The translations under genes were made by a program, and so were the position numbers. From positions 434,001 through 498,000 of the forward strand of contig JAIUOB010000001.1 of assembly GCA_020161135.1 (NCBI GenBank): a stretch of 64,000 nt of DNA, given 5' to 3'. Below the pieces are notes generated by a model that was not told where the DNA came from, did not search any database, and worked only from the letters and a program-made list of their open reading frames with translations. Numbering within the stretch: the stretch's first letter is position 1; each line of letters starts with the position of its first letter. Positions 21,301 through 29,165 of the stretch are shown piece after piece. The DNA is from Gemmatimonadota bacterium (GTDB lineage: Bacteria > Gemmatimonadota > Gemmatimonadetes > Gemmatimonadales > Gemmatimonadaceae).

Positions 21301-21409
21301 CGAGCGCAGAGAGCGCCACGGTCGTGAGCCGTGTGCGGTGTGTACTGGGCCGAGAGCCGTGAGCCGTGGGTCGTGGGTCGCTGACGAGGTGATCGGAGTC
21401 GACGGACAT
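18374..21409 (-). CDS. VPS10/sortilin-type beta-propeller exported protein
   Basis: A 1011-residue exported protein. The ATG at 21409 leads to an unusually long polar N-terminus before a hydrophobic segment (LTTVALSALAALLFCPPAGR); a later start cannot be excluded. Many Asp-box/BNR repeats follow, such as STDAGKTF, TTDGGRTWTK, SIDGGRTWKK, STDKGKSW and SRDRGDSWTM, as in the VPS10 ten-bladed propeller and xyloglucanase-like hydrolases. Two Gly/Ala-rich loops near residues 340-360 and 580-600 and a Gly run near the C-terminus interrupt it. Such proteins are abundant in soil Gemmatimonadota and Acidobacteria; the substrate is unknown and catalysis is not proven. Confidence 0.88.
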   Translation of the reverse strand: MSVDSDHLVSDPRPTAHGSRPSTHRTRLTTVALSALAALLFCPPAGRAQNAPPTPPPMVNRPDHPLLRDFRWRSIGPVGQGGRVDDLAVDEKNPSTWYIGLAVGGVLKTTNNGISWESIFDQYGSASIADLTLAPSDPNVLYVATGEANNRQTTTYGDGLYKSTDAGKTFTRVGFKDVPVLGRVIVHPTNPNTVWIAVGGRLYGPSSERGVFMTTDGGRTWTKTLYVDENTAATEIVIDPSNPSNLWAAMYQRQRTAWGFVGGGPGSGLYASIDGGRTWKKQTGNGLPRGTMGRIALDIHRANPNIMYAQIEVAPDKETPSANAAANAPRGGGAGGAGGGGGGAGAGRGAQLPPDPQVSGVWRSTDKGKSWTFMSNENQRPMYFSQIRVDPNKPDVVYLGGVGPTKSVDGGKTWEGLNNMGHVDNHAIWINPANSNHVIYGNDGGVDVSYDGGQKWEAIRLWAVGLAYSASVDMRRPYWVCTGLQDNGSWCGPSSVRSEGPGGGLRQWMWIRVGGGDGFQNAIDPNDYNIFFTASQNLGMQRYNLTTGEARSVKPSLAGGGRGAGGGGGEPGGEAAPAGPPVARSNIINPLAGATVQFNWNSPIRMSPHNPQTILVGGRSVFISRDRGDSWTMTKELGKQVDITKRSIMGIAYALPRCGRDKGAACILSRNDGYVANEYGTVTELAESPLVPGVLWAGTDDGNVQVSRDYGYTWEEVGKNIPGVDHETYISGLEASWYDAGTAYVALDAHRSEDVKPYIFKTTDYGKTWTSVSGNLPAFGHVNAIRQDPVNRNLLYAPTELGFYVSLDDGKNWHQFMPNLPTGRVDEVLVHPRENDLVLSTHSRSVWIMDDISALQRLTPDVLQRDAALLPIRDAVVWKTDRRLGTAIPGDKWWVGENAPRGTAIAYYLKNPAMDAKLTITDVVTGAEFRSATVSGAAGLNRWQWNLCASTAAAQGGRAGGGGGGGGGGGGCVGGARLAPVGTYRVTLTAGGREVGSQVVRVLEDTWMGER

Positions 21410-21429
21410 GCGAAGCTCGCGAAGCAGGA

Positions 21430-21532
21430 GGGGGCGAGGGACTGCCGGGCCACCTAGCTTACGGCCAGATGAACGGGAGCGCTCGGTGGGGGCGAGGGAC
21501 CGCAACACGCGTCCGCGTTCGGCCGTTCATCT
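21430..21532. repeat. Inverted and direct repeats in a divergent intergenic region
   Basis: Between the divergent VPS10 and aldo/keto reductase genes, AGATGAACGG (21467-21476) is inverted as CCGTTCATCT (21523-21532), and GGGGGCGAGGGAC occurs as a direct repeat at about 21430 and 21488. The region must hold both promoters. A regulatory role is possible but not shown. Confidence 0.4.
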
Positions 21533-21598
21533 TCCTGTCAGGCTGCGCGCGGCGCGCGCCGGCCCCCGTGCTCACTCCCGCCCCCCACGAGCTCTCCC

Positions 21599-22564
21599 AT
21601 GGTCACCCGTCGCGACTTCCTCGCCACCAGCGCCGGTGTCGGCGCCACGCTGGGCCTCACGCCGCGTCTCCTCGAGGCGCTCGCCGCGCTGCCGCAGGGA
21701 CAGCTCCTGCAGCGCGCCATCCCCTCCACCGGCGAACGCATCCCGGTCATCGGTCTCGGGAGCTCGGCCACCTTCTCGTCGGTCGCGCGCACCGAGGACG
21801 TGACCGCGCTCAAGGCCGTGTTTCAGGCCATGGTCGAACGGGGCGCGCGCGTGTTCGATACCGCGCCGTCGTACGGTGCGTCGGAGGAGGTGGCGAGCCG
21901 CATCGTCAATGAACTCGGCATCGCCAACAAGCTCTTCTGGGCCACCAAGGTCAACGTGGCCGGCCGCGGCGGCGCCGGTGCCGATCCAGCCGCTGCGCGC
22001 GCGCAGATCGAGACGTCGCTCGCACGCTTCAAGCAGCCCAGGATCGACGTCATGCAGGTGCACAACATGGGTGACCCGCCAACGCAGTTGAAGGTCGCGC
22101 GCGAGTTCAAGGCCGCGGGCAAGGTGCGGTATGTGGGCATCACCACGACGTTCCCCAACCAGTACGCGTCGCTCCTCGACGTCATGCGCAACGAGCCGCT
22201 GGACTTCATCGGCGTCGACTACGCGGCCGACAACCGCGACGTCGAGGACGTGATCCTCCCGCTCGCGCAGGAGAAGAAGATCGCGGTGCTCGCGTACGCG
22301 CCGTTCGGACGCACGAGCCTCTTCCGCCGCGCCGCGAACACCCCCTTCCCCGAGTGGGCGAAGGAGTTCGACGCGACCACCTACGCGCAGCTCTTCCTCA
22401 AGTTCATCCTGTCGCACCCGGCCATCACCGCCGTCACGCCGGCCACCAGCCAGGCGAAGAACATGATCGACAACATCGGCGGCGGTATCGGCAGGATTCC
22501 CACCGCCGCGCAGCGCGAGCAGATCATCAAGTTCGTGGACGCCCTCCCCGCCGCGACGCGCTGA
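21599..22564 (+). CDS. Tat-exported aldo/keto reductase
   Basis: A 321-residue AKR-fold protein with a twin-arginine signal at the very start (MVTRRDFLATSAGVGATLGL). The fold is shown by IPVIGLGSSATF, ARVFDTAPSYGASEE with the Asp and Tyr of the catalytic tetrad, and LFWATKVN with the Lys. The typical active-site His lies in MQVHNMGD. NADPH-binding features at the C-terminus are weak, but export through Tat suggests folding with a cofactor before secretion. Several related genes exist in soil bacteria. Divergent from the VPS10 gene. The substrate is unknown. Confidence 0.88.
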   Translation: MVTRRDFLATSAGVGATLGLTPRLLEALAALPQGQLLQRAIPSTGERIPVIGLGSSATFSSVARTEDVTALKAVFQAMVERGARVFDTAPSYGASEEVASRIVNELGIANKLFWATKVNVAGRGGAGADPAAARAQIETSLARFKQPRIDVMQVHNMGDPPTQLKVAREFKAAGKVRYVGITTTFPNQYASLLDVMRNEPLDFIGVDYAADNRDVEDVILPLAQEKKIAVLAYAPFGRTSLFRRAANTPFPEWAKEFDATTYAQLFLKFILSHPAITAVTPATSQAKNMIDNIGGGIGRIPTAAQREQIIKFVDALPAATR

Positions 22565-22602
22565 GTTCGCGGCGCCTGTCGCGGCGCCGGACCCGCTGAC
22601 CC

Positions 22603-22626
22603 CCGGCGCGCGTCCCGGCGCGCCGG
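22603..22626 (+). terminator. Hairpin after the aldo/keto reductase
   Basis: 8-bp arms CCGGCGCG and CGCGCCGG with an 8-base loop, 38 bases after the stop. It is GC-only with no T-tract, so it is a weak candidate. Confidence 0.35.
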
Positions 22627-22687
22627 CCCCCGACCCTCGGCCACGCGGGTCTTGTGCTTCTACTGGCTTACCCGTAGTCATTGGGTC

Positions 22688-23848
22688 ATGGTTCGCCCGT
22701 CATTGCCGCGCGTCCTGCGCCGTGTGCCCCGCCTGACCCTCCTGCTGGCAGTGCCCTCCGTGCTTGCGGCGCAGCCCCGCGCCAGCCTGCAGGGCACGGT
22801 GCGCGCGGCCCCCACCGATGTGCCGCTCCCCTACGCGGTGGTCACGATTCCCGCGCTGGGGCTCGAGCGCTTCTCCGGCGCCAACGGCCGCTACGCGCTG
22901 CTCGACGTGCCGGTGGGGCAGCATGAGGTGGTGGTGCGTCGCATCGGCTTCGTCCCGTTCCGCGCGACCGTCACCGTGCGCGCCGACAGCGCCAACACGC
23001 TCGACGTGCGCCTCGTGCAGATCCCGGTGCGGCTCGCACAGCTCACCGTGCGCCCCACTGAGCCGTGCCGCACACCCGGGCTGCCCGACTCGACGAAGTT
23101 TCCCGAGGCGGCGATGCTCGTGGGGCTGCTGCGTGAGAATGCCGCCACCTATCGTTCGCTCGCCAACGCGCACCCGTACACCTACGCGCAGGTGCGCGCG
23201 CTGGGCACGTTGCTGGGCGACACGCTGCGGCTGGGCGTCCCACTGGCCGAACGGGTCGACGGCGTGCGCACCCCGGTCTATCGCCCCGGTCGCGTGGTGA
23301 CCACCACCGGCAACGGCCCGTTCGCGCAGACGAGCATGGCACTGCCGACGCTGCTCGACCTCACCGACCCCGGGTTCATCGCCAATCACTGCTTTCATTA
23401 CCGCGGCACGCGGGTGGCAGACGGCGCCACGCTGGTGAAGCTCGAGGTGCGCGCGGCGGATCGGCTCCGCTCACCCGATGTGCACGGCACCTTCGAGCTG
23501 GACAGCGCGACCGGTCAGCTGCGGCGCATGGCGCTCGAACTCAGTCGCCCCGACCGCCTGCCGTCGCACCTGCGGGAGATTCGCGCGGTCGAAGTGACGA
23601 CCACGTTCCTCGAGTTCGCGCCCGGGCTGTCGATCGTCGACGATGTGTGCGCGGTGAACTGGACGCGGCCGAGCGGCCGTCGGGCGCGCCCGCATTCGGC
23701 CGAGCTGCAACGCGTGGGCGCGGTGCGTTTCAGCGAGACCGCGCCGCCGGACATCCCGCTGCTGCAGGAGTTTCCGCGCGCACCGTGGCCGCGTCCGCGC
23801 GCGCTGTTCGGCGAGATCGCCGCGTGCAGCGAACTGGGAAAGGGGTAG
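22688..23848 (+). CDS. Exported protein with carboxypeptidase regulatory-like domain
   Basis: A 386-residue protein with a signal peptide (LTLLLAVPSVLAAQ). Residues 25-110 form a CarboxypepD_reg-like beta-sandwich: ASLQGTVRAAPTDVPLPYAV, then GANGRYALLDVPVGQHEVVV and RRIGFVPFRATV. The remaining 270 residues have no clear match; they contain one Cys in RPTEPCRTPG and one in ANHCFHY that could pair. Proteins of this type, with the sandwich but no TonB barrel, are common in Gemmatimonadota. The ATG at 22688 is chosen because it begins the signal peptide. It converges on the next gene with only 4 bases between stops. Confidence 0.78.
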   Translation: MVRPSLPRVLRRVPRLTLLLAVPSVLAAQPRASLQGTVRAAPTDVPLPYAVVTIPALGLERFSGANGRYALLDVPVGQHEVVVRRIGFVPFRATVTVRADSANTLDVRLVQIPVRLAQLTVRPTEPCRTPGLPDSTKFPEAAMLVGLLRENAATYRSLANAHPYTYAQVRALGTLLGDTLRLGVPLAERVDGVRTPVYRPGRVVTTTGNGPFAQTSMALPTLLDLTDPGFIANHCFHYRGTRVADGATLVKLEVRAADRLRSPDVHGTFELDSATGQLRRMALELSRPDRLPSHLREIRAVEVTTTFLEFAPGLSIVDDVCAVNWTRPSGRRARPHSAELQRVGAVRFSETAPPDIPLLQEFPRAPWPRPRALFGEIAACSELGKG

Positions 23849-23852
23849 GCGC

Positions 23853-25199
23853 TCAGCGCGACGCCGGCAGCCGCGTCACCCCGATGCTCGTGGCGCTCGC
23901 CGGCGCGCCGGCACCGCCCTGCTGCACCCACGCGACCACCACCCCATCGGTGGTCGACGCCATGGTCGGGTAGTAGCGCCCGCCGCTCCCCGGCACCGCC
24001 ACCGTCGTCGCCGCGCCGTTGGCGCCCACGCGCGCCGCCGCGAGGCGACGCTGCCCGTCGACGACCTCATCCCACACGGCAAGTGGCGTCGCACCGGCCA
24101 TGGCCACCACCGGGTGCGACGGCATGCCGCTCGTGGGCAGCTTCACGCGCGGCGAGAAGCGGGGCGTCGCCGCCGACGGCCCCACGGTGGTGGTGGCGTA
24201 GTACAGCGCGAGCTCCGCACGCATCCCGGCGCTGCCCGTGACCGCCGTCGGCCACACCGCGTGCACCACGTGCGCGGCCGTCCGCGCATCGACCGCGAGC
24301 GCGGGCCCATTGTCGGGGCAGCCGTCGATCTGCCATTGGTCGTCGCTCACCTTGACCGGCGCGGTGAAGCGCGTGCTGCCGTCGCGCGACAGGCTGAAGG
24401 CGATGTCGCGGAAGCCGCCGGCGTACACCTGACGCCAGGCGGCGTAGCTGCGCCCTCCGGCATGCACGAGCGCCGTCTTGCAGCAGTAGCACACACTGTT
24501 GGTGATGCTTGCGGCCTCGCCCGTGGCATCAAGCGTCGTGTACAGCAGCCGCGACAGCTTGGCCCGCTCGGTGGGATCGGCCTTGGCAGCGTCGGCCTTG
24601 CCGGCATCCGTGTGGGTGTGCGTCATGGGCGAGGACGCTCCGGGTGCGGCATCGCGATGGTCGAGCCAGAGCACGCTCACGCGCCCGCGCGCATCGACAT
24701 CGATGGCTTCCCAGCCGCGCGCCCCGGCCGCTGCGCTCCCCGGCACCGGCGCCTGCGCGCCGAAGGTGCGCCCGCCATCGCGCGAGCGCGCCGTGAGCAA
24801 CTGCCAGTCGGCGCCCTGCTTGACCGTCCACACCACCACCACGTCGAGGGCGTTGCCGCGCGGCACGAGCGCCACGCGCGACGGCTGCTCTCCACTCACG
24901 CGCGCCTGCCCCGCCTGCGCGTTCACCTGCACCGGCGTGTCGAAGGTGCGCCCGCCATCGCGGCTCATGGCCACGAACACGTCCATGCCGCCGGCGCCCA
25001 CCGCGCTGAAGGTGAGCGCGACCGTGTTGCCGCGCGCCGCGACGGACGGATTCGCACTCGTGCGCCCGGCCATGGTGAGATACGTGGGCGTGTCGGCCGC
25101 AGCGGGCTGCGCTGCCGCCGTGCGCCACACGACGGCAGCGAGGAGCGAGCTGCTGAGGACAACCGTGGCCGCGAAGGCGCGGCGTGCCGGAGTGCGCAT
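23853..25199 (-). CDS. Exported sialidase-fold protein with CxCC motif
   Basis: A 448-residue exported protein (signal peptide MRTPARRAFAATVVLSSSLL) with BNR/Asp-box repeats at SRDGGRTFDTP (79-89), SRDGGRTFGAQ (139-149) and SRDGSTRFTAP (271-281), so a sialidase-like propeller. It also has CYCC at 237-240 and DGCPDNGP at 292-299, plus HTHT at 194-197. These Cys and His could bind a metal or form redox-active disulfides. The sialidase catalytic Arg triad is not obvious. A thioredoxin-like lipoprotein gene lies 76 bases upstream in the same direction, which supports a redox or metal link. Catalytic activity is unproven. Confidence 0.8.
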   Translation of the reverse strand: MRTPARRAFAATVVLSSSLLAAVVWRTAAAQPAAADTPTYLTMAGRTSANPSVAARGNTVALTFSAVGAGGMDVFVAMSRDGGRTFDTPVQVNAQAGQARVSGEQPSRVALVPRGNALDVVVVWTVKQGADWQLLTARSRDGGRTFGAQAPVPGSAAAGARGWEAIDVDARGRVSVLWLDHRDAAPGASSPMTHTHTDAGKADAAKADPTERAKLSRLLYTTLDATGEAASITNSVCYCCKTALVHAGGRSYAAWRQVYAGGFRDIAFSLSRDGSTRFTAPVKVSDDQWQIDGCPDNGPALAVDARTAAHVVHAVWPTAVTGSAGMRAELALYYATTTVGPSAATPRFSPRVKLPTSGMPSHPVVAMAGATPLAVWDEVVDGQRRLAAARVGANGAATTVAVPGSGGRYYPTMASTTDGVVVAWVQQGGAGAPASATSIGVTRLPASR

Positions 25200-25275
25200 G
25201 ACGACGACGGTGAATGCGTGAAGAAATGAAGACTGCGGTGGCGCAACGACAGCGCGCCGGGTGATACGCGGCGGC

Positions 25276-25845
25276 TCAGGCGCCTTGCTGCAACGCGGCG
25301 CGCACCGCCGCCTGCAGCGCGGTGTCACCTGCCGCGACAGGGCCGATGTGGCGATAACGGATGACGCCGGCGCGATCGAGTACGAACGTCTCCGGTACCC
25401 CGATGGTGAGGAAACGCACCTGCACCTCCTTCTGTGGGTCGAGCCAGAGGTCGTACGTCACACCGAACTCCCGCCGGAAGTCCTCCACGTCGGGCGCGCT
25501 GCCGGGGCCGTCGATGCTCACGCCCACGACACGCACCCCCTGCGGCGCCATCGCCGCGTGCAGTGCCTGCAGCACGGGCGTCTCGAGCCGACAGGGCTGA
25601 CACCAGGTGGCCCACACGTTGAGCACGACGACCTGCCCGGTGAGCCCGGCCAGCGACACCGGTGCGCCGGCCAGGTCGACGGCCTCGAACACCGGCGCCT
25701 TGGCACCAATGGAGGGCGCCGCGAGCGCGCGCTGCGCCGTCGTGTCCCCGGCGGCCGCCGAACGATCCCCCGTGCAGGCGCTCAGCACTGCGGCGCACGC
25801 GGTACCGCACAGGAGACGGTGCAGGTTGCTCGGCACAGCAAGCAC
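25276..25845 (-). CDS. TlpA/ResA-like thioredoxin-fold lipoprotein
   Basis: A 189-residue membrane-anchored thiol-disulfide protein. The signal ends in a lipobox (AAVLSAC). The redox centre is WATWCQPCRLE, with the following helix LETPVLQALHAAM, and the cis-Pro loop is GVPETFVLD. The best start is a GTG at 25845; no ATG is in frame near the signal, and the longer frame runs into the neighbouring gene. TlpA/ResA proteins reduce disulfides of secreted Cys-containing proteins. The next gene encodes a CxCC protein, a likely partner by inference. Confidence 0.85.
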   Translation of the reverse strand: MLAVPSNLHRLLCGTACAAVLSACTGDRSAAAGDTTAQRALAAPSIGAKAPVFEAVDLAGAPVSLAGLTGQVVVLNVWATWCQPCRLETPVLQALHAAMAPQGVRVVGVSIDGPGSAPDVEDFRREFGVTYDLWLDPQKEVQVRFLTIGVPETFVLDRAGVIRYRHIGPVAAGDTALQAAVRAALQQGA

Positions 25846-25892
25846 GCGCCATCGCCAGGCGCGCGCCCGCTGCCAGAGGTCACCCGCGCCGC

Positions 25893-26564
25893 TCAGTGGT
25901 CCGCCGCCACCCGACGCAGGACGGCGCCACGCACGGCATCGACCTCGGCGAGATACGCATCGATGAGCGGCCGTCCCAGCACGAACACGCGCGACGTGTG
26001 CGGCGTGACGAGCTTGACCGCGAGCCCTTCGGGGCTGTTGCGCAGCACCTTGTCGGGGACACGCGCCGTCACGCTGCGGAAGGGGGAGCATCCCACGTCG
26101 CCCTCACACGACGCGACGTCGACCAGGACACCGGTAGGGATGAGCGTCCGCCCCGGCGTATCGAGCGCGGTGAAGGCGTGCCAGAAGGCGCCCGCGTACT
26201 CGTTGGGGGAGACGAACGCGAAGGTGCTGATGTAGAGCGTGTGCTCGCGCACGAGCGTGGCGTCGTCGCGACGCACCACGCCGCGCAGGCCGAACGCGGC
26301 ATCGTCCGGATGCCACGCGACCACCGTGAAGTGGGGCGAGCGCCAGTAGCTGCGCACCGCGACCACCGGCAGTTCATCGCTCTCGACCGCAGTGCTGCGC
26401 GCGGTGGAGGCTTCGGACTCCGACAGCATGCTGTACTGCGCCGGCGTGAGCGCGGCCGGCCCTCCACGCAGGGGGAGGGGGACGCCGCACGCCGAGAGCA
26501 GTGTCGCGGCGGCGACGGTGAGCAACAGGCGACCTGCGTCAATGTGGAACGGACCCGGCACCAT
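25893..26564 (-). CDS. Lipoprotein of unknown function
   Basis: A 223-residue protein. Start ATG at 26564 gives MVPGPFHIDAGRLLLTVAA then lipobox LLSAC. The mature part has beta-strand-like stretches (VVAVRSYWRSPHFTVVAWHP, YISTFAFVSPNEYAGAFW) and a Cys pair in DVASCEGDVGCSPF that could form a disulfide. I recognise no family. It lies 47 bases upstream of the TlpA-like gene on the same strand and may be co-transcribed with it. Confidence 0.65.
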   Translation of the reverse strand: MVPGPFHIDAGRLLLTVAAATLLSACGVPLPLRGGPAALTPAQYSMLSESEASTARSTAVESDELPVVAVRSYWRSPHFTVVAWHPDDAAFGLRGVVRRDDATLVREHTLYISTFAFVSPNEYAGAFWHAFTALDTPGRTLIPTGVLVDVASCEGDVGCSPFRSVTARVPDKVLRNSPEGLAVKLVTPHTSRVFVLGRPLIDAYLAEVDAVRGAVLRRVAADH

Positions 26565-26623
26565 GCGGACGCTCCTCGCTGAGGGATAATCGGGCTCGAG
26601 GCCCGTGCTGCCGGAAAAGTACA

Positions 26624-26655
26624 CCGCCCGGCGCGCGCGGGGGCGCACCGGGCGG
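26624..26655 (-). terminator. Hairpin after the small propeller gene
   Basis: Arms CCGCCCGG and CCGGGCGG with a 16-base GC-rich loop. On the minus strand it follows the stop at 26691 and is followed within 7 bases by CTTTTCC, a short T-tract. Confidence 0.5.
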
Positions 26656-26690
26656 CGGGTCGAGCGGCGGCGCGTGGGACGACTGGTGCG

Positions 26691-27014
26691 TCAGACGGCC
26701 GCGGTGGTGGCGGCGGCCTGCGCCGCCGCAGCGGCGGCGGCAGCGGCCGCCGCATCACTGCTGGTGAGCGTCACCAGACCGAGTCCGAGCCCCTTGAGCT
26801 TGTTGCGCCAGCGAATCGCGCCGGTCGCAGCGTCGAGGCAGAACAGCTCGCCGCCCGCGCCGGCATAGAGCGCGTCGCCCTCGCGATGCACCGTCACGAA
26901 CGACGCGGTCTTGAGTCGCGTCCGCCACAGCTCCTCGCCCGAGGCGGCGTGAATCGCCACCGCGTGGGATCCCACCCCGATGTACAACACATCCTGCCGG
27001 CGTGAACGCGCCAT
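26691..27014 (-). CDS. Small PQQ-like beta-propeller repeat protein
   Basis: A 107-residue protein with no signal peptide. Two PQQ-propeller-type repeats are visible: VLYIGVGSHAVAIHAASGEELWRTRL and ALYAGAGGELFCLDAATGAIRWRN, each ending in the usual GxxxW turn. A full propeller needs seven or eight blades, so it must oligomerise or act as a minimal binding unit. The last 22 residues are mostly Ala (positions about 87-105). It follows no clear operon and sits 55 bases from the amidase gene. It may be a degenerate remnant, but codon use looks normal and it has its own terminator. Confidence 0.65.
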   Translation of the reverse strand: MARSRRQDVLYIGVGSHAVAIHAASGEELWRTRLKTASFVTVHREGDALYAGAGGELFCLDAATGAIRWRNKLKGLGLGLVTLTSSDAAAAAAAAAAAQAAATTAAV

Positions 27015-27069
27015 GGACTCTCCAACTGCGGGTGAAAGGTGAAGGCCGCGCGCACCGCGGCCCGTCGCG

Positions 27070-29028
27070 TCAGCCCAGCTTCGGGCGCTCGCGCAGCCAC
27101 TCGGTGCTGCGCTGGTAGCGATGCGCCACGGCCAGTACGATGTCGTCGAGGTAGAGGTTCCCGGCCACCTGCGTGCAGATCGGCTGCGGGTTGAGCGGCG
27201 GCGGCGCCGGACGCGCCGAGTCGCCGGCGGCTCCCGGTGCTCCGCCCGGTGCGCCGCCCCCGCCGCCGCGCCCGCCGAAGCCCTGCGCGCGCACGCCGAA
27301 GCCCATCTGCACCACCGCCACCGGATGGCCTGTCTGCGCATGCGTGCCGGTGTCGGCCGCGCCCACGTACACGTCGGTGTTGGCGAGGTACTTCTGCCAC
27401 GCCGTGATGAGCATCTGCCGACGCCGCTGCGCGTTGATGAAGTCCATCGCGGTCGGCGTGCGCCCGGGCACCCAGCGATTGAGCTGCCCGCCGTTGTCGT
27501 TGGGAGGCGTGGGCGCTGCGCCACCCGCGCCGCCGCCACCACCCCCGGCAGGACCGCCCGCCCCTCGGCCACCCGGTCCCCCCTGTCGCCCGAACGTCTG
27601 CACGACGGTGGCCATGTCCATGCCGAGTTCCTTGGCCTTCATCTGCACGTAGGCGTCGAACGCGGCGGCGCTCTCCGCGCCGAAGCTGCCCTGCGCACCG
27701 GCCACGGTCGGCGGATCCCCGAGCGGCGTAGGCTTGGCGCCGAGGGCCTTGAGCTTGTCGAGGAAGGCCGTGAAGACCGGGTCGGCCTGCTGCGACGTGC
27801 GCACCCCGATGCGGACCGACGCGAGATCGAGCGCACGGTTGAAGTGGAAGGGCATGGTGATGGTGCCGGGGTCCTTCTCGTCGGCGCCATGGATGACGTT
27901 GAACACGATCGCCGCATCTTCGACGGTGCGCGTGATGGGCCCCACGCGATCCTGCGACCACGCCAGCACCATGCCGCCGTGGCGACTCACGCGGCCGAAT
28001 GTCGGGCGTAGCGCACTCAGCCCGCACGCCGTCGCCGGACTCACGATGGAGCCCGACGTCTCGGTGCCGATGCCGAATGCGACGCAGCCGGCCGCAGTGG
28101 CCGACGCCGGGCCGGCGCTCGAGCCACTCGAGCTCTGCGAGAGGTTCCAGGGGTTCTTCGTGCCACCGCGGAACCAGTTGCCACCCTGCGCGAACTGCCC
28201 GGTCGAGAGCTTCGCGATGAGCACGGCGCCGGCATCACGCAGGCGCACCACGACTTCGCTGTCCTCGTCGATGACCCGGTTCTCGAAATCCTTGGCGCCC
28301 CAGGTGGTGGGTGTCCCCTTCACCGCGAAGAGATCCTTCACCCCCCACGGGATGCCGTGCAGCGGGCCGCGCCACTTGCCGGCCGCCAGTTCCGCATCCA
28401 TGCGCGCTGCGTCGGCCAGGCCACGCTCGCGCATGATCGTCACGGCACACAGCAGCGTCGGATTGAGCTTCTCGAGCCGATCGAGATAGAGCGTCGTGAG
28501 TCGCACCGAGGTGATCTTCTTCGCGCGAATCGCCGCCGAGAGGCGCGCGAGCGGCAGGAAGGCGATCTCCTCATCGCTCGTGGGGAAGGGTGCGGCGCCC
28601 CACGGCTCGAGCACGAAGGCCCCCCGCGCCGCCGCAGCGCCCGCCCACGCGAACGGCTGCCGCGCGAAGGCGGCCGCCCCCTTCTCGCGATAGGTCTTCT
28701 CGAGCAGGGCACCCGTGCCACCGGGATACGGCTGAAAGGTCCACGACACCGCTTCCATGTTGTCGAGCGGCACCGGCGGCACCGCGGGCTGCTGCGCGCC
28801 TCCACCGCCTGCGCGTCCACCACCGGCCGGCGGCTGCGCGAGTGCCCGCGCGCCAAAGCCGAACGTGCTCGCCGCCGCGGTGGCCAGCGCGGTGAACACG
28901 AACTGGCGCCGGTCGACATCGCTCGCGAATGCGAGCGACTCCGCCTCCTCACGCACCGCACACTCGGTGGCGTCGAGCAGGTCGAGTTCTTCGGGGAAGG
29001 GCACGAAGGGGGACACACTGCGCGACAT
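27070..29028 (-). CDS. Tat-exported amidase signature family enzyme
   Basis: A 652-residue amidase. The Ser-cisSer-Lys triad is present: Lys in GIPWGVKDLFAVKG, cis-Ser in QSSSGSSAGPA and the nucleophile in GTETSGSI. A Tat-type signal lies inside (DRRQFVFTALATAAAST), about 40 residues after the start, giving an unusually long leader. Three Gly-rich low-complexity inserts (near residues 70-80, 490-510 and 595-615) break the fold and contain runs of Gly and Pro. Such inserts recur in other exported enzymes here. It probably hydrolyses a carboxamide outside the cytoplasm. The start at 29028 is chosen to give the shortest frame including the Tat motif. Confidence 0.88.
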   Translation of the reverse strand: MSRSVSPFVPFPEELDLLDATECAVREEAESLAFASDVDRRQFVFTALATAAASTFGFGARALAQPPAGGGRAGGGGAQQPAVPPVPLDNMEAVSWTFQPYPGGTGALLEKTYREKGAAAFARQPFAWAGAAAARGAFVLEPWGAAPFPTSDEEIAFLPLARLSAAIRAKKITSVRLTTLYLDRLEKLNPTLLCAVTIMRERGLADAARMDAELAAGKWRGPLHGIPWGVKDLFAVKGTPTTWGAKDFENRVIDEDSEVVVRLRDAGAVLIAKLSTGQFAQGGNWFRGGTKNPWNLSQSSSGSSAGPASATAAGCVAFGIGTETSGSIVSPATACGLSALRPTFGRVSRHGGMVLAWSQDRVGPITRTVEDAAIVFNVIHGADEKDPGTITMPFHFNRALDLASVRIGVRTSQQADPVFTAFLDKLKALGAKPTPLGDPPTVAGAQGSFGAESAAAFDAYVQMKAKELGMDMATVVQTFGRQGGPGGRGAGGPAGGGGGGAGGAAPTPPNDNGGQLNRWVPGRTPTAMDFINAQRRRQMLITAWQKYLANTDVYVGAADTGTHAQTGHPVAVVQMGFGVRAQGFGGRGGGGGAPGGAPGAAGDSARPAPPPLNPQPICTQVAGNLYLDDIVLAVAHRYQRSTEWLRERPKLG

Positions 29029-29165
29029 GAGGGACGCCTCGGCGGTGAAGGGGACACGCCGCGCGCGGAGGGCGCGGCCTCCCAAGAAACCGCCTGCGCG
29101 GCCAGCCCGCGAGGGTCGCGCGCAAGAGGCGCGCGAAGGTTTTGCGGGAGGCGCGCGCGCCGGGC

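Noticed and set aside
17813..21457. 1214-residue plus-strand open frame opposite the VPS10 gene
   Set aside because: It is a GC-rich antisense frame with no recognisable fold; the minus strand carries the Asp-box repeats.
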